This document shows positions 47,607 through 60,795 of a stretch of DNA of 64,000 bases, piece by piece. Made by a program: the position numbers and the translations under genes. The notes beneath the pieces are model-generated. The model saw only the letters and a program-made list of their open reading frames with translations. It was not told where the DNA came from and did not search any database. This DNA is from Litchfieldella anticariensis FP35 = DSM 16096 (lineage in GTDB: Bacteria > Pseudomonadota > Gammaproteobacteria > Pseudomonadales > Halomonadaceae), in NCBI RefSeq assembly GCF_000409775.1, contig NZ_KE332377.1, forward strand, positions 124,001-188,000. The letters run 5' to 3'. Positions within the stretch are counted from its first letter, which is position 1. Each line of letters opens with the position of its first letter.

Positions 47607-48350
47607 ATGACAAGCGTTCGCAGAATTGCTCTGGTCACGGGGGCCAGTCGAGGTATCGGTCGTGCCATCGCCCATGAATTGGGACGTCAAGGGCGAGTGG
47701 TAATCGGTACTGCCACCAGTGATCAAGGCGCCGAAAAGATTGACGCAGATCTCAAGGAGCAGGGTATCGAAGGCGCTGGTCGTCAGCTCGATGTAACCGA
47801 CCAGGCGAGTGTCGATGCGCTGATCAAATCGATTGGCGAGGAGTTCGACGCACCGACGATTCTCGTCAATAACGCTGGTATAACACGCGACAATTTGCTG
47901 ATGCGGATGAAGGAAGACGAATGGGATACGGTGCTCGATACCAATCTCAAGTCCGTCTATCGTGTCTCCAAGGCTTGCTTGCGCGGCATGACCAAGGCAC
48001 GCTTCGGGCGTATCGTCAGTATCAGCTCGGTGGTCGCGACCATGGGCAACCTGGGCCAGAGCAACTATGCTGCGGCCAAGGCTGGTATGGAAGGTTTTTC
48101 TCGTGCCCTGGCACGTGAAGTGGCGTCGCGCAATATCACCGTCAATGCGGTGGCGCCGGGCTTCATTGCCACCGATATGACCGAGGCATTGCCCGAGGCA
48201 CAGCAGCAGGCGCTGTTGGCGCAAATTCCTCTGGCTCGTTTGGGACAACCTGAAGAAATCGCTGCTGCCGTGGCCTTTTTGACCAGTGATGCGGCCAGCT
48301 ACATTACGGGCGAGACCTTGCAGGTCAATGGCGGTATGAACATGCGGTGA
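47607..48350 (+). CDS. fabG: 3-oxoacyl-ACP reductase FabG
   Basis: NADPH-dependent short-chain reductase of fatty-acid elongation. TGASRGIG is at residues 11-18, NNAGITRDNLLMRM and the catalytic SNYAAAKAGMEGF with Tyr and Lys follow, and the C-terminus ends GGMNMR. Length 247 is standard. It lies 47 bases after fabD in the same operon. Confidence 0.97.
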   Translation: MTSVRRIALVTGASRGIGRAIAHELGRQGRVVIGTATSDQGAEKIDADLKEQGIEGAGRQLDVTDQASVDALIKSIGEEFDAPTILVNNAGITRDNLLMRMKEDEWDTVLDTNLKSVYRVSKACLRGMTKARFGRIVSISSVVATMGNLGQSNYAAAKAGMEGFSRALAREVASRNITVNAVAPGFIATDMTEALPEAQQQALLAQIPLARLGQPEEIAAAVAFLTSDAASYITGETLQVNGGMNMR

Positions 48351-48370
48351 CAGCTCGGTTGACGCTTGTG

Positions 48371-48397
48371 TTGCGTCGATGAGGGGCGGTCTATAAA
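48371..48397 (+). promoter_or_regulatory. Candidate acpP promoter
   Basis: TATAAA at 48392-48397 with TTGCGT 15 bases upstream lies between fabG and acpP. The spacing is short, so the -35 is doubtful. A separate acpP promoter is expected since ACP is needed in large excess. Confidence 0.3.
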
Positions 48398-48451
48398 CTA
48401 CCCCGCAGCTTTTTGGCTTGCGGATTTCGTACGACTAGGAGTGACGACATA

Positions 48452-48685
48452 ATGAGCACCATCGAAGAGCGCGTGAAGAAGGTTGTGGCCGAACGTCTGA
48501 ACGTCAAGGAAGAGGACATCCAGAACACTTCTTCCTTCACCGAGGACCTCGGCGCGGATTCTCTGGATACCGTCGAGCTGGTGATGGCGCTCGAAGAGGA
48601 ATTCGATACCGAAATCCCCGACGAAGAAGCCGAGAAGATCACCACCGTTCAGGAAGCGATCGACTACGTCAACGCTCACCAGTAA
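48452..48685 (+). CDS. acpP: Acyl carrier protein
   Basis: The 77-residue acidic product [18 protein letters not shown] carries Ser37 in [11 protein letters not shown], which receives the phosphopantetheine arm. It shuttles acyl chains for fatty acids, lipid A and lipoate. The ATG at 48452 has an AGGAGTGA site; the open frame from 48413 covers leader sequence. A strong terminator follows. Confidence 0.98.
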   Translation: MSTIEERVKKVVAERLNVKEEDIQNTSSFTEDLGADSLDTVELVMALEEEFDTEIPDEEAEKITTVQEAIDYVNAHQ

Positions 48686-48741
48686 GCCGTGACGTCACGT
48701 TCGCAACCGTAGCGGAACGCAGCACTGGTCTCAGTGTCTGC

Positions 48742-48781
48742 AATGAGAGCCGTTCTGGAAACAGAGCGGCTCTCATTTTTT
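48742..48781 (+). terminator. Rho-independent terminator after acpP
   Basis: A 15-base stem (48742-48756 with 48763-48777; core GAGAGCCG/CGGCTCTC) with a six-base loop is followed by TTTTT. It separates acpP from fabF. Confidence 0.92.
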
Positions 48782-48821
48782 AGCAAGCGCAGAGGCCTGG
48801 CCCGACGAGTTGACAACACGG

Positions 48822-48850
48822 GGCACATAACCGAGTTGTTCAGGTATAAT
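48822..48850 (+). promoter_or_regulatory. Candidate fabF promoter
   Basis: A perfect TATAAT at 48845-48850 lies 73 bases before the fabF ATG and after the acpP terminator. The matching -35 at 17 bases is only GGCACA; a perfect TTGACA at 48810-48815 is too far away to pair with it. Confidence 0.45.
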
Positions 48851-48923
48851 GCGCGAAATCGTGGCAAGCCTATGGCTTTCAAACCAGAGGCAAATGCCAA
48901 CCAGAAAGTCGGGAGGAAAACTG

Positions 48924-50162
48924 ATGCCTCGTAAAAGGGTCGTGGTAACTGGGCTCGGTCTGGTGACGCCGGTCGGCAATACCGTCAAGGAGAGCTGGGG
49001 CAATATCCTAGCGGGCAAGAGTGGCATTGCCCCTATCGAGCATTTCGATACCACAGGATTCAACACCCGCTTCGGGGGCTCGGTGAAAGGGTTTGATATC
49101 AGCCCTTATCTCAATCCTAAGGATGCCCGCAAGATGGATTTGTTCATCCAATATGGGGTCGCCGCCGGCGCGCAGGCGATTCAGGATGCCGGGCTCGAGT
49201 GCACCGAAGAGAACGCTCACCGCATTGGTGTGGCAATAGGCTCCGGGATCGGGGGGCTGCCGATGATCGAGCACAACCATCATGCCATGATCAAGGGGGG
49301 CTCTCGGCGCATCTCGCCATTTTTCGTGCCAGGTTCGATCATTAACATGATTTCCGGCAATCTGGCGATTCAGCATGGTTTCCGTGGGCCCAATATCGCG
49401 ATCGTCACAGCCTGTACCACCGGTACTCATAACATTGGCTACAGCGCACGTACCATTGCCTATGGCGATGCCGATGTGATGCTGTGCGGCGGTGCCGAGA
49501 TGGCCACTACGCCGCTGGGACTGGGTGGTTTCTCCGCTGCGCGTGCATTGTCGACGCGCAATGACGATCCGGCAGCTGCCAGCCGGCCATGGGATCGCGA
49601 CCGTGACGGCTTCGTGCTCTCCGATGGTGCTGGCGTGTTGGTACTGGAAGAATACGAGCATGCCAAGGCCAGGGGAGCGACGATCTATGCCGAACTGACC
49701 GGCTTCGGCATGAGCGATGACGCTTTCCACATGACGGCACCACCGGAAGATGGCAGTGGCGCGGCATTATCGATGAGCAACGCCATTCGCGATGCTGGCA
49801 TCGATCCCGCGCGTATCGACTACATCAATGCCCATGGCACCTCCACGCCGGCTGGCGATTTGGCCGAGACGCGTGCGGTGAAGAAAGTCATGGGTGAGTC
49901 GGCAAGGAAGGTGGCAGTCAGCTCCACCAAGTCGATGATTGGGCACCTGTTGGGAGCTGCAGGGGCGGTCGAAGCCGTGTTCAGTGTATTGGCGATCCGT
50001 GATCAGATCGCGCCGCCGACCATCAACCTGGACAATCCCCAGGAAGGTTGCGATCTCGACTACGTGCCGCACACCGCACGGGAAATGAAGATCGATGTTG
50101 CTTTGTCGAATTCATTCGGCTTTGGTGGCACCAACGGCTCGTTGATCTTCACCCGAGTATGA
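48924..50162 (+). CDS. fabF: 3-oxoacyl-ACP synthase II FabF
   Basis: Condensing enzyme that extends acyl-ACP with malonyl-ACP. The 412-residue product has the nucleophile Cys164 in [10 protein letters not shown], the His of [11 protein letters not shown] and the His of [13 protein letters not shown], plus the closing [12 protein letters not shown]. The ATG at 48924 follows a GGGAGGA site; earlier in-frame starts lie within leader sequence. Confidence 0.97.
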   Translation: MPRKRVVVTGLGLVTPVGNTVKESWGNILAGKSGIAPIEHFDTTGFNTRFGGSVKGFDISPYLNPKDARKMDLFIQYGVAAGAQAIQDAGLECTEENAHRIGVAIGSGIGGLPMIEHNHHAMIKGGSRRISPFFVPGSIINMISGNLAIQHGFRGPNIAIVTACTTGTHNIGYSARTIAYGDADVMLCGGAEMATTPLGLGGFSAARALSTRNDDPAAASRPWDRDRDGFVLSDGAGVLVLEEYEHAKARGATIYAELTGFGMSDDAFHMTAPPEDGSGAALSMSNAIRDAGIDPARIDYINAHGTSTPAGDLAETRAVKKVMGESARKVAVSSTKSMIGHLLGAAGAVEAVFSVLAIRDQIAPPTINLDNPQEGCDLDYVPHTAREMKIDVALSNSFGFGGTNGSLIFTRV

Positions 50163-50178
50163 CACCCGAGGTCGGGCC

Positions 50179-51003
50179 ATGTTGAACGGTGACACCCCGC
50201 TACCTCTGGATGACCGCGGGGTGACCTATGGAGATGGGCTGTTCGAGACAGTGCTAGTCCGTGACGGTCAGCCCTATCTATGGGATTACCACATGGTGCG
50301 GTTACTGGCGGGCTGTCAACGACTGGGGATTCCTGCACCGGCGCGCGACGAACTCGACCCTTTGCCTGGTCGGGCGGGTCCCGGGCTACATGTGTTCAAG
50401 CTGATTTTGACACGCGGTAGCGGTGGGCGAGGCTATCTTCCCCCGGCGTCTCCCGAGTCTCGCTTGCGCTGGCAGTACCTACCTTTCGCGGCCAACGAGC
50501 AGCGTTGGCGGGAAGGAGTTCGGGTGCGCCACTGTGCACTGCGCTTGTCTATCCAACCTATGCTTGCTGGTCTCAAGCATCTGAATCGGCTCGAAAACGT
50601 GTTGGCACGTCGTGAATGGTCCGATCCTCAGACGGCCGAAGGATTGCTGTGTGATCATGAGGGTCACTTGGTCGAGGCGACTTGCATGAATATCTTCTGG
50701 CGTCGACGCGGTGTTCTGGAAACACCCCGTCTCGAGCGTTGCGGTGTCGCGGGTACCTTGCGCCAGGCACTGCTCGAGCAGTTGCCGATGTTCGAAGTTG
50801 ATGTTGGCCCTGGTCACCTTGACGAGATGGAGGCGCTATGGCTGGGCAATTCGATACAAGGGATATGGCCGGTGACCCGGCTAGACAATGACGAGGGAAA
50901 GCCTCTTGTCGAATGGAAGCTGACCGATGTCCATCGCGAATTTCAGAATGTGGCCCAGCGTTTGCTGGGATATCCGGAGCTTCCCAAAGTGGAAAAGCCC
51001 TGA
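50179..51003 (+). CDS. pabC: 4-amino-4-deoxychorismate lyase PabC
   Basis: PLP enzyme that releases pyruvate to give p-aminobenzoate for folate. The 274-residue product has DDRGVTYGDGLFETVLV, the cofactor Lys133 in LKHLNRLENVLARRE and EATCMNIFWRR. Fold type IV, same family as branched-chain aminotransferases; the fabF-pabC-mltG-tmk order supports PabC. Confidence 0.93.
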   Translation: MLNGDTPLPLDDRGVTYGDGLFETVLVRDGQPYLWDYHMVRLLAGCQRLGIPAPARDELDPLPGRAGPGLHVFKLILTRGSGGRGYLPPASPESRLRWQYLPFAANEQRWREGVRVRHCALRLSIQPMLAGLKHLNRLENVLARREWSDPQTAEGLLCDHEGHLVEATCMNIFWRRRGVLETPRLERCGVAGTLRQALLEQLPMFEVDVGPGHLDEMEALWLGNSIQGIWPVTRLDNDEGKPLVEWKLTDVHREFQNVAQRLLGYPELPKVEKP

Positions 51004-51023
51004 GGTGTGGTCGAGGAAACGAA

Positions 51024-53709
<2,686 letters not shown>

Positions 53710-53757
53710 GCGGTTTGTGTTAGGGAGATATGTTTTGATATTCGAAAGGAGCGTCGT

Positions 53758-54093
53758 ATGACGGGGCAGAAGTCGCTGTCATGGTCCATCCCTGATACCT
53801 CGACCCTGCTTTCGGCCTATATGCCATCGCTGGAGCGTGGAGGAATCTTCGTACCCACCGAGGAGCGTTATCCTGTGGGGCAAGAGGTCTTATTGCTGCT
53901 GACACTGCCTGGCGCGAACGAGCAACTGTCTGTGACCGGTCAAGTGGTTTGGGTGTCACCACCTGGTGTCTCGGGGCGCCGTGTGCCTGGCATTGGCATC
54001 CATTTCCATGCCGAAGACCGAGTTGTACGGGATCGCATCGAGACCCAACTGGCTGGTCGCCTCGACAGAGGCGCGACGACTTATACGCTGTAA
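53758..54093 (+). CDS. pilZ: PilZ-domain protein (type IV pilus type)
   Basis: The 111-residue product matches the small PilZ needed for type IV pilus assembly in Pseudomonas and Xanthomonas. It has MPSLERGGIFVPTEERYPVG and GQVVWVSPPGV but no RxxxR c-di-GMP motif at the N-terminus, consistent with this subgroup, which does not bind the nucleotide. An AAGGAG site precedes the ATG. No other pilus gene lies here. Confidence 0.9.
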   Translation: MTGQKSLSWSIPDTSTLLSAYMPSLERGGIFVPTEERYPVGQEVLLLLTLPGANEQLSVTGQVVWVSPPGVSGRRVPGIGIHFHAEDRVVRDRIETQLAGRLDRGATTYTL

Positions 54094-54103
54094 GGTTTGG
54101 TTC

Positions 54104-54931
54104 ATGTTCATAGATTCGCATTGCCACCTTGACCGACTCGACCTGAGTGCTCATGAAGGCGATCTCGGTGCCGCCCTCGAGGCTGCTCGAGCCCGTGATG
54201 TACGCCAGTTCCTGGCCATCGCCGTTACCCTTGATGACGTGCCGGGTCTGGCCGCCTTGTCGCGTGTCCATCATGACGTGGTGATTTCCGCTGGTGTGCA
54301 TCCGTTGCACGACGTGGCCAGCGAACCTACGGTGGCAGATATCAAGGAATGTGCTGAAACGCATGCAGCTGTTGCCATTGGCGAGACCGGTCTCGACTAT
54401 CACTACGACAGCATCCCTCGCGAGCGACAGCATGAACGGTTTCGGCGCCATTTGGTGGCAGCCAACGAGCTCGAGTTACCCGTAATCGTTCACACTCGTG
54501 AAGCGAAAGACGACACCCTGGCACTGATCCGCGAGTGTACCGATCCAGCGGTGGGTGGGGTGTTACACTGCTTTACCGAAGATATGGACATGGCGCGCGA
54601 AGCCGTGCGACACGGCTTTTACATCTCATTGTCGGGAATCGTGACGTTCCGCAATGCGACTTCCTTGCGTGATTTGGCGCGACAGATTCCACTTGATCGT
54701 CTCTTGATCGAAACCGATAGCCCTTATCTGGCTCCAGTGCCGCATCGCGGCAAGCCCAATGAACCACAATGGGTGGTAGAGGTGGCTGAATGCATCGCTC
54801 GAGAACGCGATATCAGCATCGACGAAGTTGCCATGCAAACAACGGCGAACTTTTACCACCTGTTTCGTGCTGCCGCTCCTCAGGCAAGTGCCGACATAAA
54901 GGAGTCACTGGCCAAGGCTGGTGTAATCTGA
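54104..54931 (+). CDS. tatD: TatD-family metal-dependent DNase
   Basis: The 275-residue product has the TIM-barrel metal ligands: DSHCHLDRLD at the start, IGETGLDYHYD, VIVHTREAKDD, GVLHCFTEDMDMA and ETDSPYLAPVPHRGK. It is of the YcfH group, next to holB as in E. coli. The frame is open back into pilZ (53966), but MFIDSHCHLD at 54104 is the true start. Confidence 0.94.
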   Translation: MFIDSHCHLDRLDLSAHEGDLGAALEAARARDVRQFLAIAVTLDDVPGLAALSRVHHDVVISAGVHPLHDVASEPTVADIKECAETHAAVAIGETGLDYHYDSIPRERQHERFRRHLVAANELELPVIVHTREAKDDTLALIRECTDPAVGGVLHCFTEDMDMAREAVRHGFYISLSGIVTFRNATSLRDLARQIPLDRLLIETDSPYLAPVPHRGKPNEPQWVVEVAECIARERDISIDEVAMQTTANFYHLFRAAAPQASADIKESLAKAGVI

Positions 54932-54963
54932 TTCGCGCCTGACGTCACCAAGGAGATCGTCCC

Positions 54964-55512
54964 ATGCCCCTGGAACCCTTGCTGGCACGTATCGACCCGC
55001 AGGGAACCATCCCTCCTGTGGACCGTTGGAATCCTCCGCTCAGTGGCGACATGGATCTGGTGATCGCTGCAGACGGGCGCTGGATTCATGAAGGAGTGGC
55101 CATGGCAAGACCTCAACTGATACGGCTGCTATCCACGGTGCTCAGGCACGAGGCCGACGGTGACTACTATCTGGTGGCGCCGCAGGAAAAGTGGCGCATC
55201 CGTGTAGAGGATCGGCCGTTTCTGGTGGTCGATGCCGAGGTGGACAGTGGGGGCTGGGTACTGACCACCAATGTCGGTGATCGGGTCGTGCTGGATGCCT
55301 CGCACCCTTTCACCCTCAGTCAGACTCCCAGCGGTGAGGAAGTTCCCGAAGTGCCGGTGCGTTTTGGGCTTTCGGCTCGCCTCAATCGCAATGTCTATTA
55401 TCGCTTGGTGGAACGGGCCGAAGTACGTGAGTGGGCAGGAGGTACCGAACTAGGGCTCACCAGTCATGATCACTGGCACATCTTGGGGCGGCTGGACGCC
55501 GACGCATCGTGA
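54964..55512 (+). CDS. DUF1285 protein
   Basis: The 182-residue product fits the DUF1285 family of unknown function, found in pseudomonads, with WNPPLSGDMDLVIAADGRWIHEG and VAPQEKWRIRVEDRPFLVV. It appears to be a soluble beta-rich protein with no signal peptide. Its stop overlaps the GTG start of the helicase gene by four bases, so the two are probably translated together. Confidence 0.85.
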   Translation: MPLEPLLARIDPQGTIPPVDRWNPPLSGDMDLVIAADGRWIHEGVAMARPQLIRLLSTVLRHEADGDYYLVAPQEKWRIRVEDRPFLVVDAEVDSGGWVLTTNVGDRVVLDASHPFTLSQTPSGEEVPEVPVRFGLSARLNRNVYYRLVERAEVREWAGGTELGLTSHDHWHILGRLDADAS

Positions 55513-57719
55513 GGTTGACTGAGCAGCAACGTGCCGTGGTCGCGCATGGCACTGGACACGCACGGGTCGCTGCGGTCGCCGGTGCCGGCAAGACCACTAC
55601 CATGGTGGCGCGTGTCCTGCATCTGTTGGCGAACGGAGTGGCGCCGGCTCGTATCCTGGTATTGATGTTCAACCGAGCTGCCCGTGAAGACTTCACCACC
55701 AAGTTGTCACGGTTGGCACCGGCAGGACAGCAACTGCCTGACGTGCGTACCTTTCACTCCATAGGCCATCGTCTGACCCAGACTTTAACCCGTTGGGGCA
55801 CATTGGCGCCACGCCAATTGCTGTCTCATGAATGGCAGCGGGAACGGTTGCTGCGTCAGGCAACACAGCAAGCCTTGTATGGTAACGATGCTGCGCTGGA
55901 AGCGGCATTGGAGGTCGAGCGGCTCGAAGCATTGGGCCACTTTTGCGAACTGGTCAAGGCCGAGATGGTGGCGCCCGACGAACTCTATGCGCGCCTGGAA
56001 TTCGGTGCTGATACCGAGCATTTCGTTGCTGCTTTCGAGCACTGTGAAACTCTGCTCGAAGATCACGCCATGATGACCTATGCCGACTTGCTGTACCGGC
56101 CCTTGCGAGCGTTGGAAAAGGATGCCCGTCTGCGGGCACGTGTCCAAGGGTTTCTTGATCATGTGATCATCGATGAGTATCAGGATATCAATCTCGCGCA
56201 ACAGCGACTGCTGGCGATTCTAGCGGGCGATCGGGCGGCGGTGATGGCAGTGGGGGATGCTAACCAATGTATCTATGAGTGGCGTGGGGCACGGCCCGAC
56301 ACCATGCTGGAGGACTTTACCGCGACTTTTGGCACGCCTCGTGACTATCCACTGTCAATGACCTTTCGACATGGTCACGTGCTGGCCTTGGCTGCCAATC
56401 ATGCGATCGCCGCCAATCTCCGTCGCCCAGACCAGCTTTGCCTGGCCGCACCGGACAACCCCGATACACGAATGGATGTGGGGCAAGGCGGGGCAAAATT
56501 GGTTGAGGCCCTTGAACAGTGGCATTCTGCAGGCCGTTCATTGAACGAAGCCTGCATTCTGGTGCGCAGTTGGGCATTATCGGTATCGGTGCAGTTGCAG
56601 CTACTGCGGGCCGGAATTCCCTTTCGTCTCTCACGAGAGGACCGCTTCGTGTTTCGCCTGCCGCTGGTACAAGGCCTGGCTGGCTATCTCCAACTGGCGC
56701 GCCATGCCGGTCTGTTACGCGATCCGCAGCACTTGCTGATACTGTTGACGCAACCAACTCCCTTCGTGGCTCGCGAGCGCCTCACTCTGTTGGCACAACG
56801 ACTAGCGGATACCCAATGTTGGCCAGAACGCCACGACTCGCTTTTGGCGGATCTCAAACCGATTCAGAGGCGTAATCTAAAGCGCCGTTGGGAACTGCTT
56901 TGCGAGTTGCCTCGGCTGGCCAATTGGCCGCCTGCCAAATTGCTCGAGCATGTAGTGGAACGGCTGGAGGCCGAGAAAGTCTTGAAGCGCGCCGCCGCAC
57001 GCCGTGAGAAAGGTGAAGAGGATGTTCGCCTGCTCGATGTGCTGATCGAACAAGCCGCAGAGTTGGCTCACGACCCCGAAGCCTTCATTGCACTGCTGGG
57101 GAGTCCGGTGGAAAATCGGAAAGACGGCGTATTGATTACCACCGTCCATGGAGCCAAAGGCCTGGAATGGCCCTGGGTGGCATTGTGGAGTACCAACGAG
57201 GAGGATTTTCCCCACTATAGTCGCGACAATCCGCTGGACGGTACCCGACTGGAGGAGGAGCGGCGGCTGTTCTACGTTGCCATCACCCGAGCACGGGAGC
57301 GTTTATGGATTCTGCACGATGGCGGTGAGCATCGTCCCAGCCGCTTCATAGCCGAAACCGCGTGGCAAGACTGTCAGGCGGTGGTGGAGGCGCTTCAAAC
57401 CTCACCGGATGAGCCACTGGAAGTTACCTCGCCGGTGCTGGTCGAACGTTACCTGGCCAGCCTGGAATATCGACTTCCGGTGCGTGCCGTGTCGTCGACA
57501 GCGGGTGTGGCCACCCCCGCCGAGGGGTATGCGATGGGAGTGCCTCGATTCGATGTCGGACAACGAATCCGGCACTCGGTGTTTGGCGAAGGTGAGATAC
57601 AGGTCATCGAAGGTGACCCAGCCAATCCAGTGATCGAAGTACGTTTCGCGCATGCCGGCAAGCGTCGGTTGATTGCCCTGCGGGCGCCGCTCGAAATCCT
57701 TGAAGGAGAACGCGCATGA
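55509..57719 (+). CDS. UvrD/Rep-family superfamily 1 DNA helicase
   Basis: ATP-dependent 3'-5' helicase of the UvrD/PcrA group. The 736-residue product has the Q motif LTEQQRAVVAHGTGHA, Walker A AGAGKTTTM, Walker B VIIDEYQDINLAQ, VGDANQCIYEWRGA, motif V TTVHGAKGLEWPWV and motif VI LFYVAITRARERLW. The last 60 residues (VGQRIRHSVFGEGEI) resemble the C-terminal tail of PcrA/UvrD. It is not uvrD itself by context; the exact role is unknown. The stop overlaps the sseA start. Confidence 0.9.
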   Translation: MRLTEQQRAVVAHGTGHARVAAVAGAGKTTTMVARVLHLLANGVAPARILVLMFNRAAREDFTTKLSRLAPAGQQLPDVRTFHSIGHRLTQTLTRWGTLAPRQLLSHEWQRERLLRQATQQALYGNDAALEAALEVERLEALGHFCELVKAEMVAPDELYARLEFGADTEHFVAAFEHCETLLEDHAMMTYADLLYRPLRALEKDARLRARVQGFLDHVIIDEYQDINLAQQRLLAILAGDRAAVMAVGDANQCIYEWRGARPDTMLEDFTATFGTPRDYPLSMTFRHGHVLALAANHAIAANLRRPDQLCLAAPDNPDTRMDVGQGGAKLVEALEQWHSAGRSLNEACILVRSWALSVSVQLQLLRAGIPFRLSREDRFVFRLPLVQGLAGYLQLARHAGLLRDPQHLLILLTQPTPFVARERLTLLAQRLADTQCWPERHDSLLADLKPIQRRNLKRRWELLCELPRLANWPPAKLLEHVVERLEAEKVLKRAAARREKGEEDVRLLDVLIEQAAELAHDPEAFIALLGSPVENRKDGVLITTVHGAKGLEWPWVALWSTNEEDFPHYSRDNPLDGTRLEEERRLFYVAITRARERLWILHDGGEHRPSRFIAETAWQDCQAVVEALQTSPDEPLEVTSPVLVERYLASLEYRLPVRAVSSTAGVATPAEGYAMGVPRFDVGQRIRHSVFGEGEIQVIEGDPANPVIEVRFAHAGKRRLIALRAPLEILEGERA

Positions 57720-58540
57720 GTGTGAGCTTGATTGAAGCATCTCGACTTCAGCAATGGATGGAACAAGCGAACTCGGTAACAGTTCTCGATTGTCGGGCGC
57801 GTCTAGGCGATCTTCATGCAGGGGCCACGTTATGGCGCACTGGTCATGTCCCCGGTAGTCGGCACTTGGATCTCGATCGTGACCTGGCTGCTGTGCCCGG
57901 TGAAGGTGGGCGTCACCCACTACCGGACAAGGTTGCTTTTACTGCCAGCTTGCAACGCTTGGGTGTGAGGCCCGAAGTGCCAGTGGTGGTTTACGATGAC
58001 ATGGGGGGACAACTCGCCGCCGCGCGCGCTTGGTGGATGCTACGTTGCTGGGCGGGGCATCCTCAAGTGTACCTGCTCGATGGTGGTTTACCGGCATGGC
58101 AAGAGGTGGCCGGAGAACTGTACACCGACGAGGAGGATATTGTCGTTCCAAGCGATTGGCAGCCCGAGTTCGACGATACTGCCTGGGTAGATGTCGACGA
58201 CGTTGCATCCGGTACGTCACTCAAGCTGGATGCCAGGGCCCATGAGCGTTTTCGTGGCGACAAGGAACCGGTCGATCCCGTGGCGGGGCATATCCCCGGG
58301 GCTCGGTGCCGACCAAGTGCCGATAACCTGGAATCGAATGGGCACTTCAAGCCGGCGGCGACGCTGGATGCCGAATTGCCCTCCGAGCGGGAAGTGATCG
58401 CCTATTGCGGTTCCGGAGTCACTGCCTGTCACAACATCCTGGCCTATGCCGTTGCCGGCAGACCGCTGCCAAAGCTTTACGCAGGCTCATGGAGCCATTG
58501 GATTCGCGATCCTTCCCGGGCGGTCGCCACCGGAGAGTGA
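57716..58540 (+). CDS. sseA: 3-mercaptopyruvate/thiosulfate sulfurtransferase SseA
   Basis: Two-domain rhodanese of 274 residues. The C-terminal active loop CGSGVTA, after VIAYCGSGVTACHN, matches 3-mercaptopyruvate sulfurtransferases. The N-terminal domain is inactive, as usual (no Cys in its loop, VVVYDDMGGQ). It overlaps the helicase gene by four bases. Confidence 0.92.
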   Translation: MSVSLIEASRLQQWMEQANSVTVLDCRARLGDLHAGATLWRTGHVPGSRHLDLDRDLAAVPGEGGRHPLPDKVAFTASLQRLGVRPEVPVVVYDDMGGQLAAARAWWMLRCWAGHPQVYLLDGGLPAWQEVAGELYTDEEDIVVPSDWQPEFDDTAWVDVDDVASGTSLKLDARAHERFRGDKEPVDPVAGHIPGARCRPSADNLESNGHFKPAATLDAELPSEREVIAYCGSGVTACHNILAYAVAGRPLPKLYAGSWSHWIRDPSRAVATGE

Positions 58541-58654
58541 GGTCTCCTTTTCCCTGTCTACCAAGGTAAGCGCTCGGTAATGTAACGCGCTACCCTTGTC
58601 ATGAAGGACTGTGTCGAAGTTCTTGTGGGAACGCTTGTGGCGCAGACATGGTAG

Positions 58655-59635
<981 letters not shown>

Positions 59636-59655
59636 AAAAAGAAGAAGAGGACGCG

Positions 59656-60765
59656 ATGGAGTTCGTCGATCTTGCAGCTCAGCAGGCACGCCTCAAGCCG
59701 CGCCTCGAGGCCGCTATCCACAAGGTATTGGCTCATGGTCGCTACATTCTCGGACCCGAGGTCAAGGAGTTGGAAGGCCGCTTGGCGGCCTATGTCGATG
59801 TGCCACACTGCATTGCTTGCGCTAGTGGTACCGATGCCTTGCAGATCGTCCAAATGGCACTTGGTATCGGGCCGGGCGATGAAGTTATCGTCCCAGGGTT
59901 CAGTTTCATCGCCAGTGCCGAGACGGTAGCTCTGGTCGGTGCCAAACCGGTCTACGTCGATATCTGTCCCGACACCTATCTACTGGATTCGCACCAACTG
60001 GAGGCTGTCGTTTCGCCACGTACCCGCGCCATCATGGCGGTGTCACTGTTCGGTCAGTGTCCTGACTTCGACGTCATCGAAGTCGTTGCCGCCCGTTATG
60101 GTTTGACGGTGATCGAGGATGCTGCCCAAAGTTTCGGTGCTCTGCATCGTGGCCGGCGCTCCTGCAGTCTGAGCCGCGTTGCCTGTACGAGTTTCTTTCC
60201 TAGCAAACCATTGGGTGCCTATGGCGATGGCGGTGCGATTTTCACCTCCGATGACGCTTTGGCAGCTACAGTGCGACAGATCTCTCGGCACGGGGAATCC
60301 CATCGCTACCGACATGATCGGCTGGGCCTGAATAGCCGCCTGGACACGCTACAGGCAGCCGTTCTGCTGGCCAAATTGGAGATATTCGACGAGGAACTGG
60401 TGCTACGTCAGCAGGTGGCGGCACGTTACGATCGTTTATTGCATGCCGCGGGTATCACTACCACTCCCCATATCGCCACATACAACACCAGCGTTTATGC
60501 CCAATACAGTATTCGGCTGCCGTGGCGCGATAGGGTACAGGAGGCCTTGCGCCTGGCTAGTATTCCTTTCGCCGTCCACTATCCGCTTCCATTGCATCGT
60601 CAGCCAGCCGTAGCAAATGCCGACAGCCTGCTACCGGTAGCCGAGGCAGTCTGTGAACAGATTCTGAGCCTGCCGATGCATCCCTACCTCGGCAAATCCT
60701 CGCAGTGTCGAGTGGTGGATACTCTTCAGAAGGCATTGTCGATGCTTGAGGAAGAGGAGGAATAG
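59656..60765 (+). CDS. wbpE: DegT/DnrJ/EryC1 sugar aminotransferase, WbpE type
   Basis: PLP-dependent aminotransferase likely converting the 3-keto sugar made by the preceding enzyme to a 3-amino sugar. The 369-residue product has FVDLAAQQARLKP, GRYILGPEVKELE, CASGTDALQIV, IEDAAQSFGA and the cofactor Lys184 in FFPSKPLGAYGDGGA. I choose the ATG at 59656 with a GAGG site; a TTG at 59632 overlaps wbpB. No acetyltransferase (WbpD), dehydrogenase (WbpA) or epimerase gene is nearby. Confidence 0.8.
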   Translation: MEFVDLAAQQARLKPRLEAAIHKVLAHGRYILGPEVKELEGRLAAYVDVPHCIACASGTDALQIVQMALGIGPGDEVIVPGFSFIASAETVALVGAKPVYVDICPDTYLLDSHQLEAVVSPRTRAIMAVSLFGQCPDFDVIEVVAARYGLTVIEDAAQSFGALHRGRRSCSLSRVACTSFFPSKPLGAYGDGGAIFTSDDALAATVRQISRHGESHRYRHDRLGLNSRLDTLQAAVLLAKLEIFDEELVLRQQVAARYDRLLHAAGITTTPHIATYNTSVYAQYSIRLPWRDRVQEALRLASIPFAVHYPLPLHRQPAVANADSLLPVAEAVCEQILSLPMHPYLGKSSQCRVVDTLQKALSMLEEEEE

Positions 60766-60787
60766 CCCCAGCCGTAAGGCTGGGGCT
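60764..60787. terminator. Hairpin between wbpE and the ETF:quinone oxidoreductase gene
   Basis: AGCCCCAGCC and GGCTGGGGCT form a perfect ten-base stem around GTAA, overlapping the wbpE stop codon. Neither strand has a clear T-run after it, so it is a possible, unproven terminator for the two convergent genes. Confidence 0.5.
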
Positions 60788-60795
60788 GCTGGTGG

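Noticed and set aside
48810-48850. TTGACA and TATAAT as one perfect fabF promoter
   Set aside because: The two hexamers are 29 bases apart, too far for a sigma-70 promoter; only the -10 is kept.
53758-54093. pilZ as a c-di-GMP receptor
   Set aside because: The RxxxR nucleotide-binding motif is absent, so it fits the type IV pilus subgroup that does not bind c-di-GMP.
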